Shown piece by piece: positions 6,350 through 15,223 of a stretch of 64,000 nucleotides of DNA; the stretch's first letter is position 1; each line of letters begins with the position of its first letter. The translations under genes and the position numbers were made by a program. Under the pieces are notes generated by a model. That model was given only the letters and a program-made list of their open reading frames with translations, did not search any database and was not told the DNA's origin. The stretch comes from JADCGM01 sp943368345 (GTDB lineage: Bacteria > Pseudomonadota > Alphaproteobacteria > Sphingomonadales > Sphingomonadaceae). The stretch spans positions 1 to 64,000 of the forward strand of contig CALRKY020000017.1 of the NCBI GenBank assembly GCA_943368345.1, in the 5' to 3' direction.

Positions 6350-7633
6350 ATGGATCAAATCGCCATTCGCGGTGGCCGCCCGCTCAAAGGCCGCATTCCC
6401 ATCTCAGGCGCCAAAAATGCCGCGCTCACCCTGATGCCGTGCGCGCTGCTGACCGATGAGCCGCTGACGCTGCGCAATCTGCCGCGCCTCGCCGATATCG
6501 ACACCTTTGGGCACCTGCTCAACAATCACGGCGTCTCGACCACCATCGAGGGGACCCATCCGGATGAATTCGGCCGGGTGATGACCCTGCGCGCCAACCG
6601 CATCACCAGCACCGTTGCGCCCTATGACATTGTTCGCAAAATGCGCGCGTCGATTCTGGTGCTGGGGCCGCTGCTGGCCCGGGCGGGGGAGGCGACGGTA
6701 TCGCTGCCGGGTGGTTGCGCCATTGGCAACCGGCCGATTGACCTGCACCTGAAGGCCTTGGAGCATCTGGGAGCCGAGATTGAACTGGCCGCTGGCTATG
6801 TGAAGGCCATCGCGCCGAAGGGCGGACTTACGGGCGGGCGTTATACCTTCCCGATGGTCAGCGTCGGGGCGACCGAAAATGCGGTGATGGCAGCGGTCCT
6901 GTGCCGGGGGACATCGATCCTGGAAAATGTTGCGCGGGAGCCGGAGATTGTCGATCTCTGCAATTGTCTCGTCGCGATGGGGGCGAAGATTCAGGGCGTT
7001 GGTACCGAAAAGCTGGTGATTGAGGGCGTCCGCGATCTGCACGGTGCGACCTATGCCGTCATGCCGGATCGGATCGAGGCCGGGTCCTATGCCTGTGCAG
7101 CGGCGATCACCGGCGGCGAGGTTGAACTTGTCGGCGCGTCGGAGGCCGACCTTGGCACGACAATCGATGCACTGCATGAAGCGGGCGTTGAAACGGCACC
7201 GACGCCCGGTGGCCTGCTGGTCAAGCGCAGCGGGCCGATGCGCGGCATCACGCTGTCAACTGCCCCCTATCCCGGATTTGCCACCGACATGCAGGCGCAG
7301 TTCATGGCGATGCTGGCGGTCGCGGACGGGGCGTCGCTGCTCACCGAAACCATCTTTGAAAACCGGTTCATGCATGTGCCTGAACTGGCGCGGATGGGGG
7401 CCGATATCACCGTGCGGGGACGGTCTGCCGTCGTCCGCGGCGTCGACAGCCTGCACGGGGCAGAGGTCATGGCAACCGATCTGCGCGCCTCCATGAGCCT
7501 GGTGCTGGCTGGGCTCGCGGCGACGGGCCAGACCATCGTCAGCCGGGTTTATCACCTCGACCGTGGCTATGAACGGCTGGAAGAGAAGCTGTCCGCCGTC
7601 GGCGCAGATATCGAGCGCATTTCGGATGGCTGA
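6350..7633 (+). CDS. murA: UDP-N-acetylglucosamine 1-carboxyvinyltransferase
   Basis: MurA performs the first committed step of peptidoglycan synthesis, transferring enolpyruvate from PEP to UDP-GlcNAc in the cytoplasm. The protein has 427 residues. The substrate-binding K22-N23 pair lies in GAKNAALTLMP, and the catalytic Cys is C123 in PGGCAIGNRPIDLHLK, so the enzyme should be of the fosfomycin-sensitive type. Its end overlaps the start of the DUF2948 gene by eight bases. That pairing is conserved in alphaproteobacteria. Confidence 0.97.
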   Translation: MDQIAIRGGRPLKGRIPISGAKNAALTLMPCALLTDEPLTLRNLPRLADIDTFGHLLNNHGVSTTIEGTHPDEFGRVMTLRANRITSTVAPYDIVRKMRASILVLGPLLARAGEATVSLPGGCAIGNRPIDLHLKALEHLGAEIELAAGYVKAIAPKGGLTGGRYTFPMVSVGATENAVMAAVLCRGTSILENVAREPEIVDLCNCLVAMGAKIQGVGTEKLVIEGVRDLHGATYAVMPDRIEAGSYACAAAITGGEVELVGASEADLGTTIDALHEAGVETAPTPGGLLVKRSGPMRGITLSTAPYPGFATDMQAQFMAMLAVADGASLLTETIFENRFMHVPELARMGADITVRGRSAVVRGVDSLHGAEVMATDLRASMSLVLAGLAATGQTIVSRVYHLDRGYERLEEKLSAVGADIERISDG

Positions 7634-8024
7634 CCAGCTGCATTTGTTGGCCGAATCCGACGCTGACCTGCCGATTATCTCTGCTCTTATGCAGGATGCG
7701 GCTCTGTTTGCCCGGGATATAGCCTGGCAGCCGCGCGCGCGGCGCGTTGTTCTGATTGCGAACCGCTTTCGCTGGGAGGCGCGGGAGAAAACCCGGGTGC
7801 GCAGCGGCCTCCGCATTGACGGCGTCCTCAGCGCCCGCCGCAAGGACTGGCCGCTCGACAATGTAGTGCTGGCCCTGCTCAGCATCCGGCGGGAGGGCGA
7901 TGATCTGTTGATCGATTTCTCTGGCGGTGCTGCACTGCGCCTGACGGTTGAGGCCGTCGATATGGTACTGGAGGATCTGACGGGTGCCTGGGGCACCAAA
8001 ACCACACCGAAGCATGGCCGGTAG
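7626..8024 (+). CDS. DUF2948 family protein
   Basis: This 132-residue cytoplasmic protein starts MADQLHLLAESDADLPIISA. It contains the family blocks QDAALFARDIAW, ANRFRWE and GAALRLTVEAVDMVLEDL. The start inside the murA end is typical for this family, which nearly always follows murA. No biochemical role is established to my knowledge. A conserved partner role in envelope synthesis or in histidine-locus regulation has not been shown. Confidence 0.88.
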   Translation: MADQLHLLAESDADLPIISALMQDAALFARDIAWQPRARRVVLIANRFRWEAREKTRVRSGLRIDGVLSARRKDWPLDNVVLALLSIRREGDDLLIDFSGGAALRLTVEAVDMVLEDLTGAWGTKTTPKHGR

Positions 8025-8031
8025 TCTGGAC

Positions 8032-9501
8032 CTATAAATTCCGGCGGGCGGCAAACAGGATCCGGTCTTCGGCCCGGAAGCCCCGGACCCACAATATCGC
8101 GGCGTAGACGGCGAGAATGGCCGGAATGCCGATGATGATCTGCCAAATATCGGGCAGGGTCCGCACGGCGAGGCCGGCCGCAAGCCCGCCGATAACGGCC
8201 GGGATCAGGGCCAACCGGACTCCGGCGACCGGTGCGCCGAGTTCACGGTGCAACAGGCGAGATTTCAGGATCGACCCGAGCGTCAACGCCAGTGCCAGAC
8301 CGAGTGCCGCACCTTCCCCGCCGAACTTGGCAGCAAGGATGATGGTCACCGCCGCCTGACAACCGATCATCACCAGCGACAACATCAAATTGCGGGCCGG
8401 ATTGGTATAGACCAATGCCGCCTCCGACACCGCCGCCGTTGCCGCCAGCACCTCTGCCGCCAGCAGCAGGGCCAGCACCGTCTCTCCACCGGCAAAGTCC
8501 TGACCGACAAGGCCGAGCACGGCTTCGCCCGGCATCCCGAGTGCCAGTGCCACGCACAGTTGCACCGCGATGATCCAGAACCCGACCTGCCTTACATGTC
8601 CGGCCATACCGATCCGGTCGCCGGCCTGCAGGCTGTTGGACAGCATCGGACCCAGCACCGGATCGAAGCTGGTCTTCAGCTTCTGCGGCAGCGACGCGAC
8701 CTGCTGCGCCACATAATAAACACCGGTCACGCTCGGCGGGGCGAAGATACCGAGGATGAACAGGTCCAGACGCCGTGATCCCCACTCAATCGCATCGGCC
8801 CCGGCCAGCGGGATATTGGCCCGCGCCAGCGTCAGCAGGCGCCCCGGATGCGGTCGCCAGCCGTGCGGCAGGCCAAAGGCCCTGAGGCAGGGAATGATGG
8901 AGGCGGCAAAGGCGGCCGTTAGCGAAACGACATAGGCGATGATCAAACCGTCGCGCTTGAAAAAGGTGAAAGCCAGCGCGGCTGCAACAAGGGTCAGCAC
9001 CCAGGGTTCGACGATAGACCGGGCCCGAACCTGCGCCGCGATATCGTGGCGATAGGCGAGCGCGGCGAGGCTGACATCCGATCCGACGATGGAGAGCGCA
9101 ATCAGCGGAAACGCCTGATCGATGCCGGTCACGAAGCTGTTGGGGAACACCAGCTTGGGGAAAATGGCGAGCAAACCGGCCCCCGCGGCTGCCAGCAGCC
9201 ACGCGAGGATCAGCGCGTCCCAGACGACATGGGCGTGCGGCCGGTCGGTTTTGGCCAATTCTGCCGCGATGCCACGCTTCAATCCCAGCGTCGCCAGCTG
9301 CGCCGTCAGTTCCACCACCAATATGGCATAGGCGAACCGGCCGAGCGTCGATGCACCGTACATCTGGCCGGCGATGAACAGGAATGGCAGACGGGCGGCG
9401 AGTCGCAGCAAAAAGCCGCCAAAACTCGTGCGTCCGCCCTTGGCAAGGGCGACGATATCAGCCTGGGTTTCGGGAGTTGCGGGCGCTGGCAAAGTCCGCA
9501 C
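8032..9501 (-). CDS. Polysaccharide/lipid flippase (MOP superfamily, Wzx-like)
   Basis: This 489-residue protein has about twelve to fourteen hydrophobic segments spread over its whole length. It resembles O-antigen and lipid-linked oligosaccharide flippases: an N-terminal GRTSFGGFLLRLAAR, a central GADAIEWGSRRLDLFILGIF, and DPVLGPMLSNSLQ. Such proteins move undecaprenyl-linked glycans across the inner membrane. No glycosyltransferase genes are nearby, so the glycan is unknown. It converges on the DUF2948 gene with only seven bases between stops. Confidence 0.75.
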   Translation of the reverse strand: MRTLPAPATPETQADIVALAKGGRTSFGGFLLRLAARLPFLFIAGQMYGASTLGRFAYAILVVELTAQLATLGLKRGIAAELAKTDRPHAHVVWDALILAWLLAAAGAGLLAIFPKLVFPNSFVTGIDQAFPLIALSIVGSDVSLAALAYRHDIAAQVRARSIVEPWVLTLVAAALAFTFFKRDGLIIAYVVSLTAAFAASIIPCLRAFGLPHGWRPHPGRLLTLARANIPLAGADAIEWGSRRLDLFILGIFAPPSVTGVYYVAQQVASLPQKLKTSFDPVLGPMLSNSLQAGDRIGMAGHVRQVGFWIIAVQLCVALALGMPGEAVLGLVGQDFAGGETVLALLLAAEVLAATAAVSEAALVYTNPARNLMLSLVMIGCQAAVTIILAAKFGGEGAALGLALALTLGSILKSRLLHRELGAPVAGVRLALIPAVIGGLAAGLAVRTLPDIWQIIIGIPAILAVYAAILWVRGFRAEDRILFAARRNL

Positions 9502-9519
9502 CCTCTACACGCTTCGGGG

Positions 9520-9771
9520 TCAGATGGCGAGGCTGGCGAGCAACGGATCGTCGGCTGGCGTGTGGCGGTTGCGGTTCACCACCATCAGGTCGTGCAGGCG
9601 GCGGATCGCCGTGCTGCCGGTACGGGTACAAAGCGCCGGAACAAGGCCGTGGATGAAACAGGCGAGGCCGCCTTTGATCATCACCAAGCCGAAGCTCCAC
9701 GACATGCCCATATGTTCGGCATAGCTCTCACCGACCGAAGCCGGGTGCTCGGTGAAAATCTTGCGCAGCAT
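9520..9771 (-). CDS. DUF6356 family small membrane protein
   Basis: This 83-residue protein begins MLRKIFTEHPASVGESYAEH, then has a hydrophobic stretch (FGLVMIKGGLACFIHGLVPAL) and a C-terminal TGSTAIRRLHDLM. I recognise the pattern as a short family frequent in sphingomonads with no known role. The start at 9771 has GGGAG eight bases upstream. A longer frame from 9834 lacks support. It lies between the flippase and ftsH genes. Confidence 0.7.
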   Translation of the reverse strand: MLRKIFTEHPASVGESYAEHMGMSWSFGLVMIKGGLACFIHGLVPALCTRTGSTAIRRLHDLMVVNRNRHTPADDPLLASLAI

Positions 9772-9855
9772 ATCCTCGTCTCCCGTTCGCCAGCTTAGCT
9801 TTGGGTCATAGTCGAATTGACCGGCCAACGCCAAGCGGGAGTGAGGACGACGCGA

Positions 9856-11805
9856 CTAAGCGCCCGGCTGCGGAGCCGGTTCGCCGCCGAAGCCACGCCG
9901 ACCGGTTTTCGGGATCGCGCTGACCCCCGACAGTGTCGGCGTCGGGAGCACAGTCGCGCCGCCGCGGTCAATCGATTCACCCGCCAGAACACGCCGGATT
10001 TCGTCGCCTGACAGCGTTTCATACTCGAGCAGGGCCTGCGCCAGCGTATGCAACTGGTCCAGATTGTCGGTCAGCAACTGGCGCGCCCGGTCCAATCCGG
10101 AGGTGACAATGCGTTTCACCTCTCCGTCGATCAGCCGTGCGGTTTCCTCGCTGACATTCTGGGTGCGGGTGACACTATGGCCGAGAAACACTTCCTCCTG
10201 ATTGTCGCCATATTGCAGCGGCCCGAGCAGGTCGGACATGCCCCACTGGGTCACCATGCTTTTGGCGAGCGAGGTTGCGTAGCTGATGTCGGATGAAGCG
10301 CCGGACGACACTTTGTCATAGCCGAAGATCAATTCCTCGGCGACGCGGCCGCCCATCGACACGCTGAGGTTCGCGTACATCTTGTCCCGGTGATAGCTAT
10401 AGCTGTCCCGCTCCGGCAGGCGCATCACCATGCCAAGCGCACGGCCACGCGGGATGATGGTTGCCTTGTGGATCGGATCGGATGCCGCTTCATGGACGGC
10501 GACGATGGCGTGGCCAGCCTCATGATAGGCGGTCATTTTCTTCTCGTCGTCGGTCATCACCATGGATTTCCGCTCGACGCCCATCATCACCTTGTCCTTG
10601 GCCTCCTCGAAATCGATCATGGAGACGAGGCGCTTGCCCTTGCGCGCGGCCAGAAGCGCGGCTTCGTTGACCAGATTGGCAAGGTCCGCACCGGAAAAGC
10701 CCGGCGTGCCGCGCGCAATGGTCCGGCCATTGACGTCAGGTGCAATCGGCACTTTGCGCATATGGACGGTTAGGATCTTTTCCCGACCCTCGATATCCGG
10801 GCGGGCAACAACGATCTGGCGGTCAAAGCGGCCCGGACGCAACAGAGCAGGGTCGAGCACATCGGGGCGGTTGGTTGCGGCGACGATGATGATGCCTTCG
10901 TTGGCGTCGAACCCGTCCATTTCGACCAGCAGCTGGTTCAGCGTCTGCTCGCGCTCGTCATTGCCGCCGCCAAGGCCAGCGCCGCGGTGGCGACCGACGG
11001 CGTCAATTTCGTCGATGAAGATGATGCAGGGCGCCGATTTCTTCGCCTGCTCGAACATGTCGCGGACCCGGCTGGCACCGACGCCGACAAACATTTCGAC
11101 AAAGTCAGAGCCGGAAATGTTGAAGAACGGCACATTGGCCTCCCCGGCAATGGCGCGGGCCAACAGGGTTTTGCCGGTTCCGGGGGGTCCAACCAGAAGT
11201 GCGCCCTTGGGGATTTTGCCGCCGAGGCGGTGGAATTTTGACGGATCTTTCAGAAAGTCGACGATCTCTCCCAGTTCCTCACGCGCTTCATCAATGCCGG
11301 CGACGTCGTCAAAGGTGATGCGGCCCTGTTTCTCATTCAGCAACTTTGCGCGGGATTTGCCAAAGCCCATCGCGCCGCGTCCCTGGCCATTTTGCATCTG
11401 CCGCATCACAAACAGCCAGATTCCGATCATCAGCGCGAAGGGCAGGATCGAAAACAGCAACTGCATGAAGATGGAGCGTTCCGCCTCCGGCTTCACCTCA
11501 AACCGCACGCCTTTGTCGCGCAGCCGGTCAACCAGCGCCGGATCGAACGGGGCATAGGTCTGAAAGGCGGTGTCGTTGGTCAGCCGTCCGGCAATATCGC
11601 TGCCGCTGATCTCCACATCCTTCACGGTGCCTTCACCGACCTTGGTCAGGAAGTCTGAATAAGGGATTTGGGTGACCTGCTGACCGGATGATGACGGCGA
11701 ACTGAACTGCTGCGTGACCACGACAAGGACGAGCAGGATGATGACCCACATCGCCGCGCTTTTGGCCCAGGGGCCGGTTGGTGGCTTTGACTGCAGTTCC
11801 GACAT
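9856..11805 (-). CDS. ftsH: ATP-dependent zinc metalloprotease FtsH
   Basis: FtsH is a membrane-anchored AAA+ protease that removes misassembled membrane proteins and regulatory proteins. The 649 residues show two N-terminal transmembrane segments (about 18-31 and 112-134) flanking a periplasmic domain. Then come Walker A GPPGTGKT at 206-213, Walker B IIFIDEID near 261-268, the second-region-of-homology arginines, and the zinc motif HEAGH at 428-432. In related genomes ftsH directly follows tilS. Here an M20 peptidase gene on the other strand separates them. Confidence 0.97.
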   Translation of the reverse strand: MSELQSKPPTGPWAKSAAMWVIILLVLVVVTQQFSSPSSSGQQVTQIPYSDFLTKVGEGTVKDVEISGSDIAGRLTNDTAFQTYAPFDPALVDRLRDKGVRFEVKPEAERSIFMQLLFSILPFALMIGIWLFVMRQMQNGQGRGAMGFGKSRAKLLNEKQGRITFDDVAGIDEAREELGEIVDFLKDPSKFHRLGGKIPKGALLVGPPGTGKTLLARAIAGEANVPFFNISGSDFVEMFVGVGASRVRDMFEQAKKSAPCIIFIDEIDAVGRHRGAGLGGGNDEREQTLNQLLVEMDGFDANEGIIIVAATNRPDVLDPALLRPGRFDRQIVVARPDIEGREKILTVHMRKVPIAPDVNGRTIARGTPGFSGADLANLVNEAALLAARKGKRLVSMIDFEEAKDKVMMGVERKSMVMTDDEKKMTAYHEAGHAIVAVHEAASDPIHKATIIPRGRALGMVMRLPERDSYSYHRDKMYANLSVSMGGRVAEELIFGYDKVSSGASSDISYATSLAKSMVTQWGMSDLLGPLQYGDNQEEVFLGHSVTRTQNVSEETARLIDGEVKRIVTSGLDRARQLLTDNLDQLHTLAQALLEYETLSGDEIRRVLAGESIDRGGATVLPTPTLSGVSAIPKTGRRGFGGEPAPQPGA

Positions 11806-11902
11806 GCTGCTTCCTTGCTGGTACGCGAGCGGTTACACCCGTCAACATAACATAGGGGTTGTCGGGCGAACGACAATGGCATTGCGACAAAGGGGATTTC
11901 AG

Positions 11903-13279
11903 ATGCGGTATCTTGCAGCGCTGGCGGTGGGATTGGCAGCGGCAGCCGGGGCGGAACCATCGGTGCCAAGCCAGCAGGCGCGGGCCGTGCTGAAGGAAAT
12001 GATCGAGGTTGATACCGCTGGTGATGCCGGCACGACGGTGCTGGCCGAAAAGATCGCGGCGCGGTTCCGGGCTGCCGGTTGGCCTGCCGCCGACGTGCAG
12101 TTGCTGGCCCCGGCGGACAAGCCGCACAAGGGCAATCTCGTGGTGCGGTTGCGCGGCAGCGGCAAAGGCAAGCCGGTGTTGTGGATGGCCCATATCGATG
12201 TGGTCACCGCCCGACCGGAAGACTGGACCCTGCCACCGTTCAAGCTGACCGAACGTGACGGCTATTTTTACGGTCGGGGCACCCACGACATGAAGGGCGA
12301 TTCGGCGGCGGCAGTTGATGCGCTGCTGACACTTCGCGCTGAAGGCTGGAAGCCAAAACGCGACATCATCCTCGCCCTAACCGCCGATGAGGAAGGGGGC
12401 GACGGCAATGGCGTCGACTTTCTGCTGAAGTCCCACCCTAATGCGTTCGATCCGGAAATGATCATCAACGTCGACGCGGGCGGGCTATCACTCAAGAACG
12501 GAAAGCCGGTCTATTACGGGCTGCAAACCTCCGAGAAAATCTATGTCACTTACCAGGCCGAGACGACGAGTGCCGGTGGGCATAGTTCACGCCCAACCGC
12601 CGACAATCCGATCTACGGCCTGGCCCATGCCCTGGTCGGCCTCGAGAAACTGAAATTCCCGGTCAACCTGACCGACACGGCGAAGCTGTATTTCGCCCGC
12701 GCGGCCGCCTTTGCCTCCGCCGACGATGCCGCCGACATGCGGGCGCTGGCTGCCACCGGCGATGCCGCCGCCGCCGCCCGATTGTCAGCGAAAGTTGAAC
12801 ATAATGTTGTGATGCGCACCACCTGCGTTGCGACGATGGCGGAGGCTGGACATGCCGAAAATGCCCTGCCGCAGCGGGCGCGGGCAACCATCCAGTGCCG
12901 GGTCATCCCGGGTGAAAGCGATGCGAGTGTCCGTGCCGCCATCACCGCTGCGCTGGGGGATAGGTCGATTTCGCTGACCAATGTCTGGCCGCTGGTGCCC
13001 AGTCCGGAATCACCACCGACCGCCGCCCGTCTTAAAACCATCGAAACGACGGCGCGCACCCTGTGGCCGGGCATCGTAGTGGTGCCGTTCCTCGAGGCGG
13101 GAGCGACCGACGGTGTCTATACCCGTAATGCCGGAATCCCGACCTATGGTGCCAGCGGGATCGCGATCGATATCGACGATATCCGGGCCCATGGCCGCGA
13201 CGAACGTATCCGGGTGGAAAGCTTCGACCGCGCGGTGATCTTCAACTACCGGATGATGAAGGCGTTCGGCGGGCAGTAG
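11903..13279 (+). CDS. Exported M20/M28-type metallopeptidase
   Basis: This 458-residue zinc peptidase has a short signal peptide (MRYLAALAVGLAAAAGAEP), so it probably acts in the periplasm. The metal site is recognisable: WMAHIDVV with the following RPEDW, GRGTHDMKGD, and the catalytic ADEEGGDGNGVD. The dimerisation domain starts at TTSAGGHSSRPT. The start is supported by AAAGGGGA six bases upstream. The last 38 bases overlap the end of tilS on the opposite strand. The substrate (dipeptide, acylated amino acid or other) is not evident. Confidence 0.88.
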   Translation: MRYLAALAVGLAAAAGAEPSVPSQQARAVLKEMIEVDTAGDAGTTVLAEKIAARFRAAGWPAADVQLLAPADKPHKGNLVVRLRGSGKGKPVLWMAHIDVVTARPEDWTLPPFKLTERDGYFYGRGTHDMKGDSAAAVDALLTLRAEGWKPKRDIILALTADEEGGDGNGVDFLLKSHPNAFDPEMIINVDAGGLSLKNGKPVYYGLQTSEKIYVTYQAETTSAGGHSSRPTADNPIYGLAHALVGLEKLKFPVNLTDTAKLYFARAAAFASADDAADMRALAATGDAAAAARLSAKVEHNVVMRTTCVATMAEAGHAENALPQRARATIQCRVIPGESDASVRAAITAALGDRSISLTNVWPLVPSPESPPTAARLKTIETTARTLWPGIVVVPFLEAGATDGVYTRNAGIPTYGASGIAIDIDDIRAHGRDERIRVESFDRAVIFNYRMMKAFGGQ

Positions 13280-14201
13280 CCGGTTCGAACCGCCAGACCG
13301 CTCCCGGTGACGCCTTGACCGGGCCAAGCGTCGCGCTTTGACCTGCGGCCAGCCGTGCCATCAGTCGCAGGGTGTCGGGTCCCGACGGCGCGTTGCCCCC
13401 CAAGGTCGCCAGCGCCCGTAGCACCAGGCGGCGGGTCAGTTCGTTCGGAAGCCCTGCGACATCCAGCCGGACGCACTCTGCGCTGACCATCGCCCGCCCC
13501 GCCCATGCGATGTCGGTCGTCCACGCCAGCGCCGCCTCGGCGTCCGCAAGATGCGCCGCCGAATCGGCCAACCGTGCCGCATCAAGCCAAGGCGTCGCCG
13601 CCAGCAATGCCCGGGCGTGGGTCCGGTCAAAGCGTGGATCAACGTTGGACGGATCGGTCACAGCTGTCAGTCCGGCAGCACCGACCAGCGCGCGCAGATC
13701 GGCGCGGCGGTGATCCAGCAACGGCCGCAGCACCGTGACACCGTTGGTCAGCACCCGCGTCGCGCGGATACCTGCCAGCCCCGATGCGCCGGACCCGCGC
13801 GCCAGCCGCAGCAGCAACGTTTCGGCCTGATCGTCGGCATGATGCCCGGTCGCCAGCCACGCGACCCCGTGATCGGTGCACCAATCCCCCATCAAACCGT
13901 ATCGGGCCGTCCTCGCCTCGGCGTGGATGTTGGATATGGGCTTCTCGCCCCCCCACCGCAGAATTTGGTGGACGACACCGAGCCGGTCGCAGATTGCGGC
14001 GACGCCCGCCGCTTCCGCTGCGCTGCCGTCCCGTAAACCGTGATCGACCGTCAACGCGCGGACGCGGTCGCCAAAGGCAGCCTGTGCGGCCACAAGCAGC
14101 GCGAGGCTATCCGGTCCGCCGGATACCGCGACCGCCAAACTCTCATCCGCACCGAGCGGACGACCGATCAGCCCGGTGATGGTGTCGGCTAGGGCGCGCA
14201 C
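13242..14201 (-). CDS. tilS: tRNA(Ile)-lysidine synthase
   Basis: TilS attaches lysine to C34 of the tRNA-Ile anticodon (CAU), which switches decoding to AUA. The PP-loop motif SGGPDS is at residues 27-32 and the rest of the catalytic core follows (TVDHGLR, ARYGLM, ATGHHADDQAET). At 319 residues the protein is short, with a reduced C-terminal domain as in many alphaproteobacteria. Its start overlaps the end of the upstream ybgF-type gene by 13 bases. Confidence 0.93.
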   Translation of the reverse strand: MRALADTITGLIGRPLGADESLAVAVSGGPDSLALLVAAQAAFGDRVRALTVDHGLRDGSAAEAAGVAAICDRLGVVHQILRWGGEKPISNIHAEARTARYGLMGDWCTDHGVAWLATGHHADDQAETLLLRLARGSGASGLAGIRATRVLTNGVTVLRPLLDHRRADLRALVGAAGLTAVTDPSNVDPRFDRTHARALLAATPWLDAARLADSAAHLADAEAALAWTTDIAWAGRAMVSAECVRLDVAGLPNELTRRLVLRALATLGGNAPSGPDTLRLMARLAAGQSATLGPVKASPGAVWRFEPATARRTPSSSGS

Positions 14202-15157
14202 TTTGCCGCCGTGCGGCCTTTGGCAAGCTGACTGGTCAAGGCCGGGGTCAGCTTGGTTGCATAGCTGTTGGTGACCTCGTCATAGACCCGGCAGGCCTCG
14301 GTCGGGTTCGGCGGGGTGATCGCCATCAGCGATTGGCCGAGCCATAGTAGCGAGTCCACCGCCCGCTCCCCGCGCGGCATGTTGCGGTAATTGTCGAGAA
14401 AAGCCTTGGCGGCTGGTCCTGGCTGTTTGTCGCTGAAATAGGCGCGACCCAGCCAATATTGAGCGTGGGAGGCGCGCCGCGACTTGGGCCGTTTGGTAAC
14501 GAAGGCGGCGAGGGCAGCCTCCGCCTCGTTGTAGCGCTTGTTCTGATACAGCGAATAGGCGGCCTGGAACTCCGCCTCGATCGGATCGACCGGCGCGGTA
14601 GCAATCGGGGTTTCGGTACCGGGTTCGAGATCGGCACCCTTGGGCGTCGGCAGTTTGACCGCTGGGGGAGGCGCTTTCGCGGCGGTTGCCGTGGGCTTTG
14701 CCCCGGTAGTCGCGGGTTTGGTTGCAGCAGGCGTGGCGGCGGGGGGCGTGCCCTCGGTAACGGCGGGCGGGGTTCCGCCGCCTTCCAACTGGGTCAGCCG
14801 AAATTCGGCATCGGCACGGAATTTCGCCAGCGCCTCCTCGACCTGTCGCGCCCGGAAATTCGCCTGTTCGACTTGGCCGGTCAGCGTCGCCAGTTGGCGC
14901 TCCAGACCATCGACGCGGGTGGTCAGGTCGGCAATCGGCGATGTGGCGGGCACCCCGACTGGTTCGGGGGCGGCGACGACGGCCGGGGCAATCTCCGGTT
15001 CAAAATATTTGCCGTTGCCGCCGGGGAACACCTTGCGCTGCACGGCTTTCAGCTCCGATTCCAACCGCCCGACCCGTTTGTCGAGGTTGCTGTCCTGCGC
15101 CAGCGTCGGGGCAGCGACGGCGAACAGGAGGAGGGCAGCGAGGGGGCGGGCGATCAT
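14189..15157 (-). CDS. ybgF: Tol-Pal system protein YbgF/CpoB
   Basis: This periplasmic protein links the Tol-Pal machine with peptidoglycan synthesis during constriction. The 322 residues consist of a signal peptide (ending near APTLAQ), a coiled-coil region (about 25-120: VGRLESELKAVQRKV, then VDGLERQLATLTGQVEQ), a long Ala/Pro/Thr linker (about 125-190), and C-terminal TPRs (YNEAEAALAAF, AQYWLGRAYF, ERAVDSLLWLGQSL). The adjacent tilS, and ftsH further on, match the usual order. pal and the tol genes are not in this window. Confidence 0.9.
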   Translation of the reverse strand: MIARPLAALLLFAVAAPTLAQDSNLDKRVGRLESELKAVQRKVFPGGNGKYFEPEIAPAVVAAPEPVGVPATSPIADLTTRVDGLERQLATLTGQVEQANFRARQVEEALAKFRADAEFRLTQLEGGGTPPAVTEGTPPAATPAATKPATTGAKPTATAAKAPPPAVKLPTPKGADLEPGTETPIATAPVDPIEAEFQAAYSLYQNKRYNEAEAALAAFVTKRPKSRRASHAQYWLGRAYFSDKQPGPAAKAFLDNYRNMPRGERAVDSLLWLGQSLMAITPPNPTEACRVYDEVTNSYATKLTPALTSQLAKGRTAAKCAP

Positions 15158-15223
15158 TGGAGGGCATGTCCTTTGCGGGCGTTGCGCCTTCTTTAGCGCG
15201 CTATCGTCCCAAAGGGAATCGCT

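Noticed and set aside
11805..11850. Sigma-F-like GTAACC-N16-GGAA upstream of ftsH
   Set aside because: The -10 differs from CGAA and it would place the transcription start at or inside the start codon.
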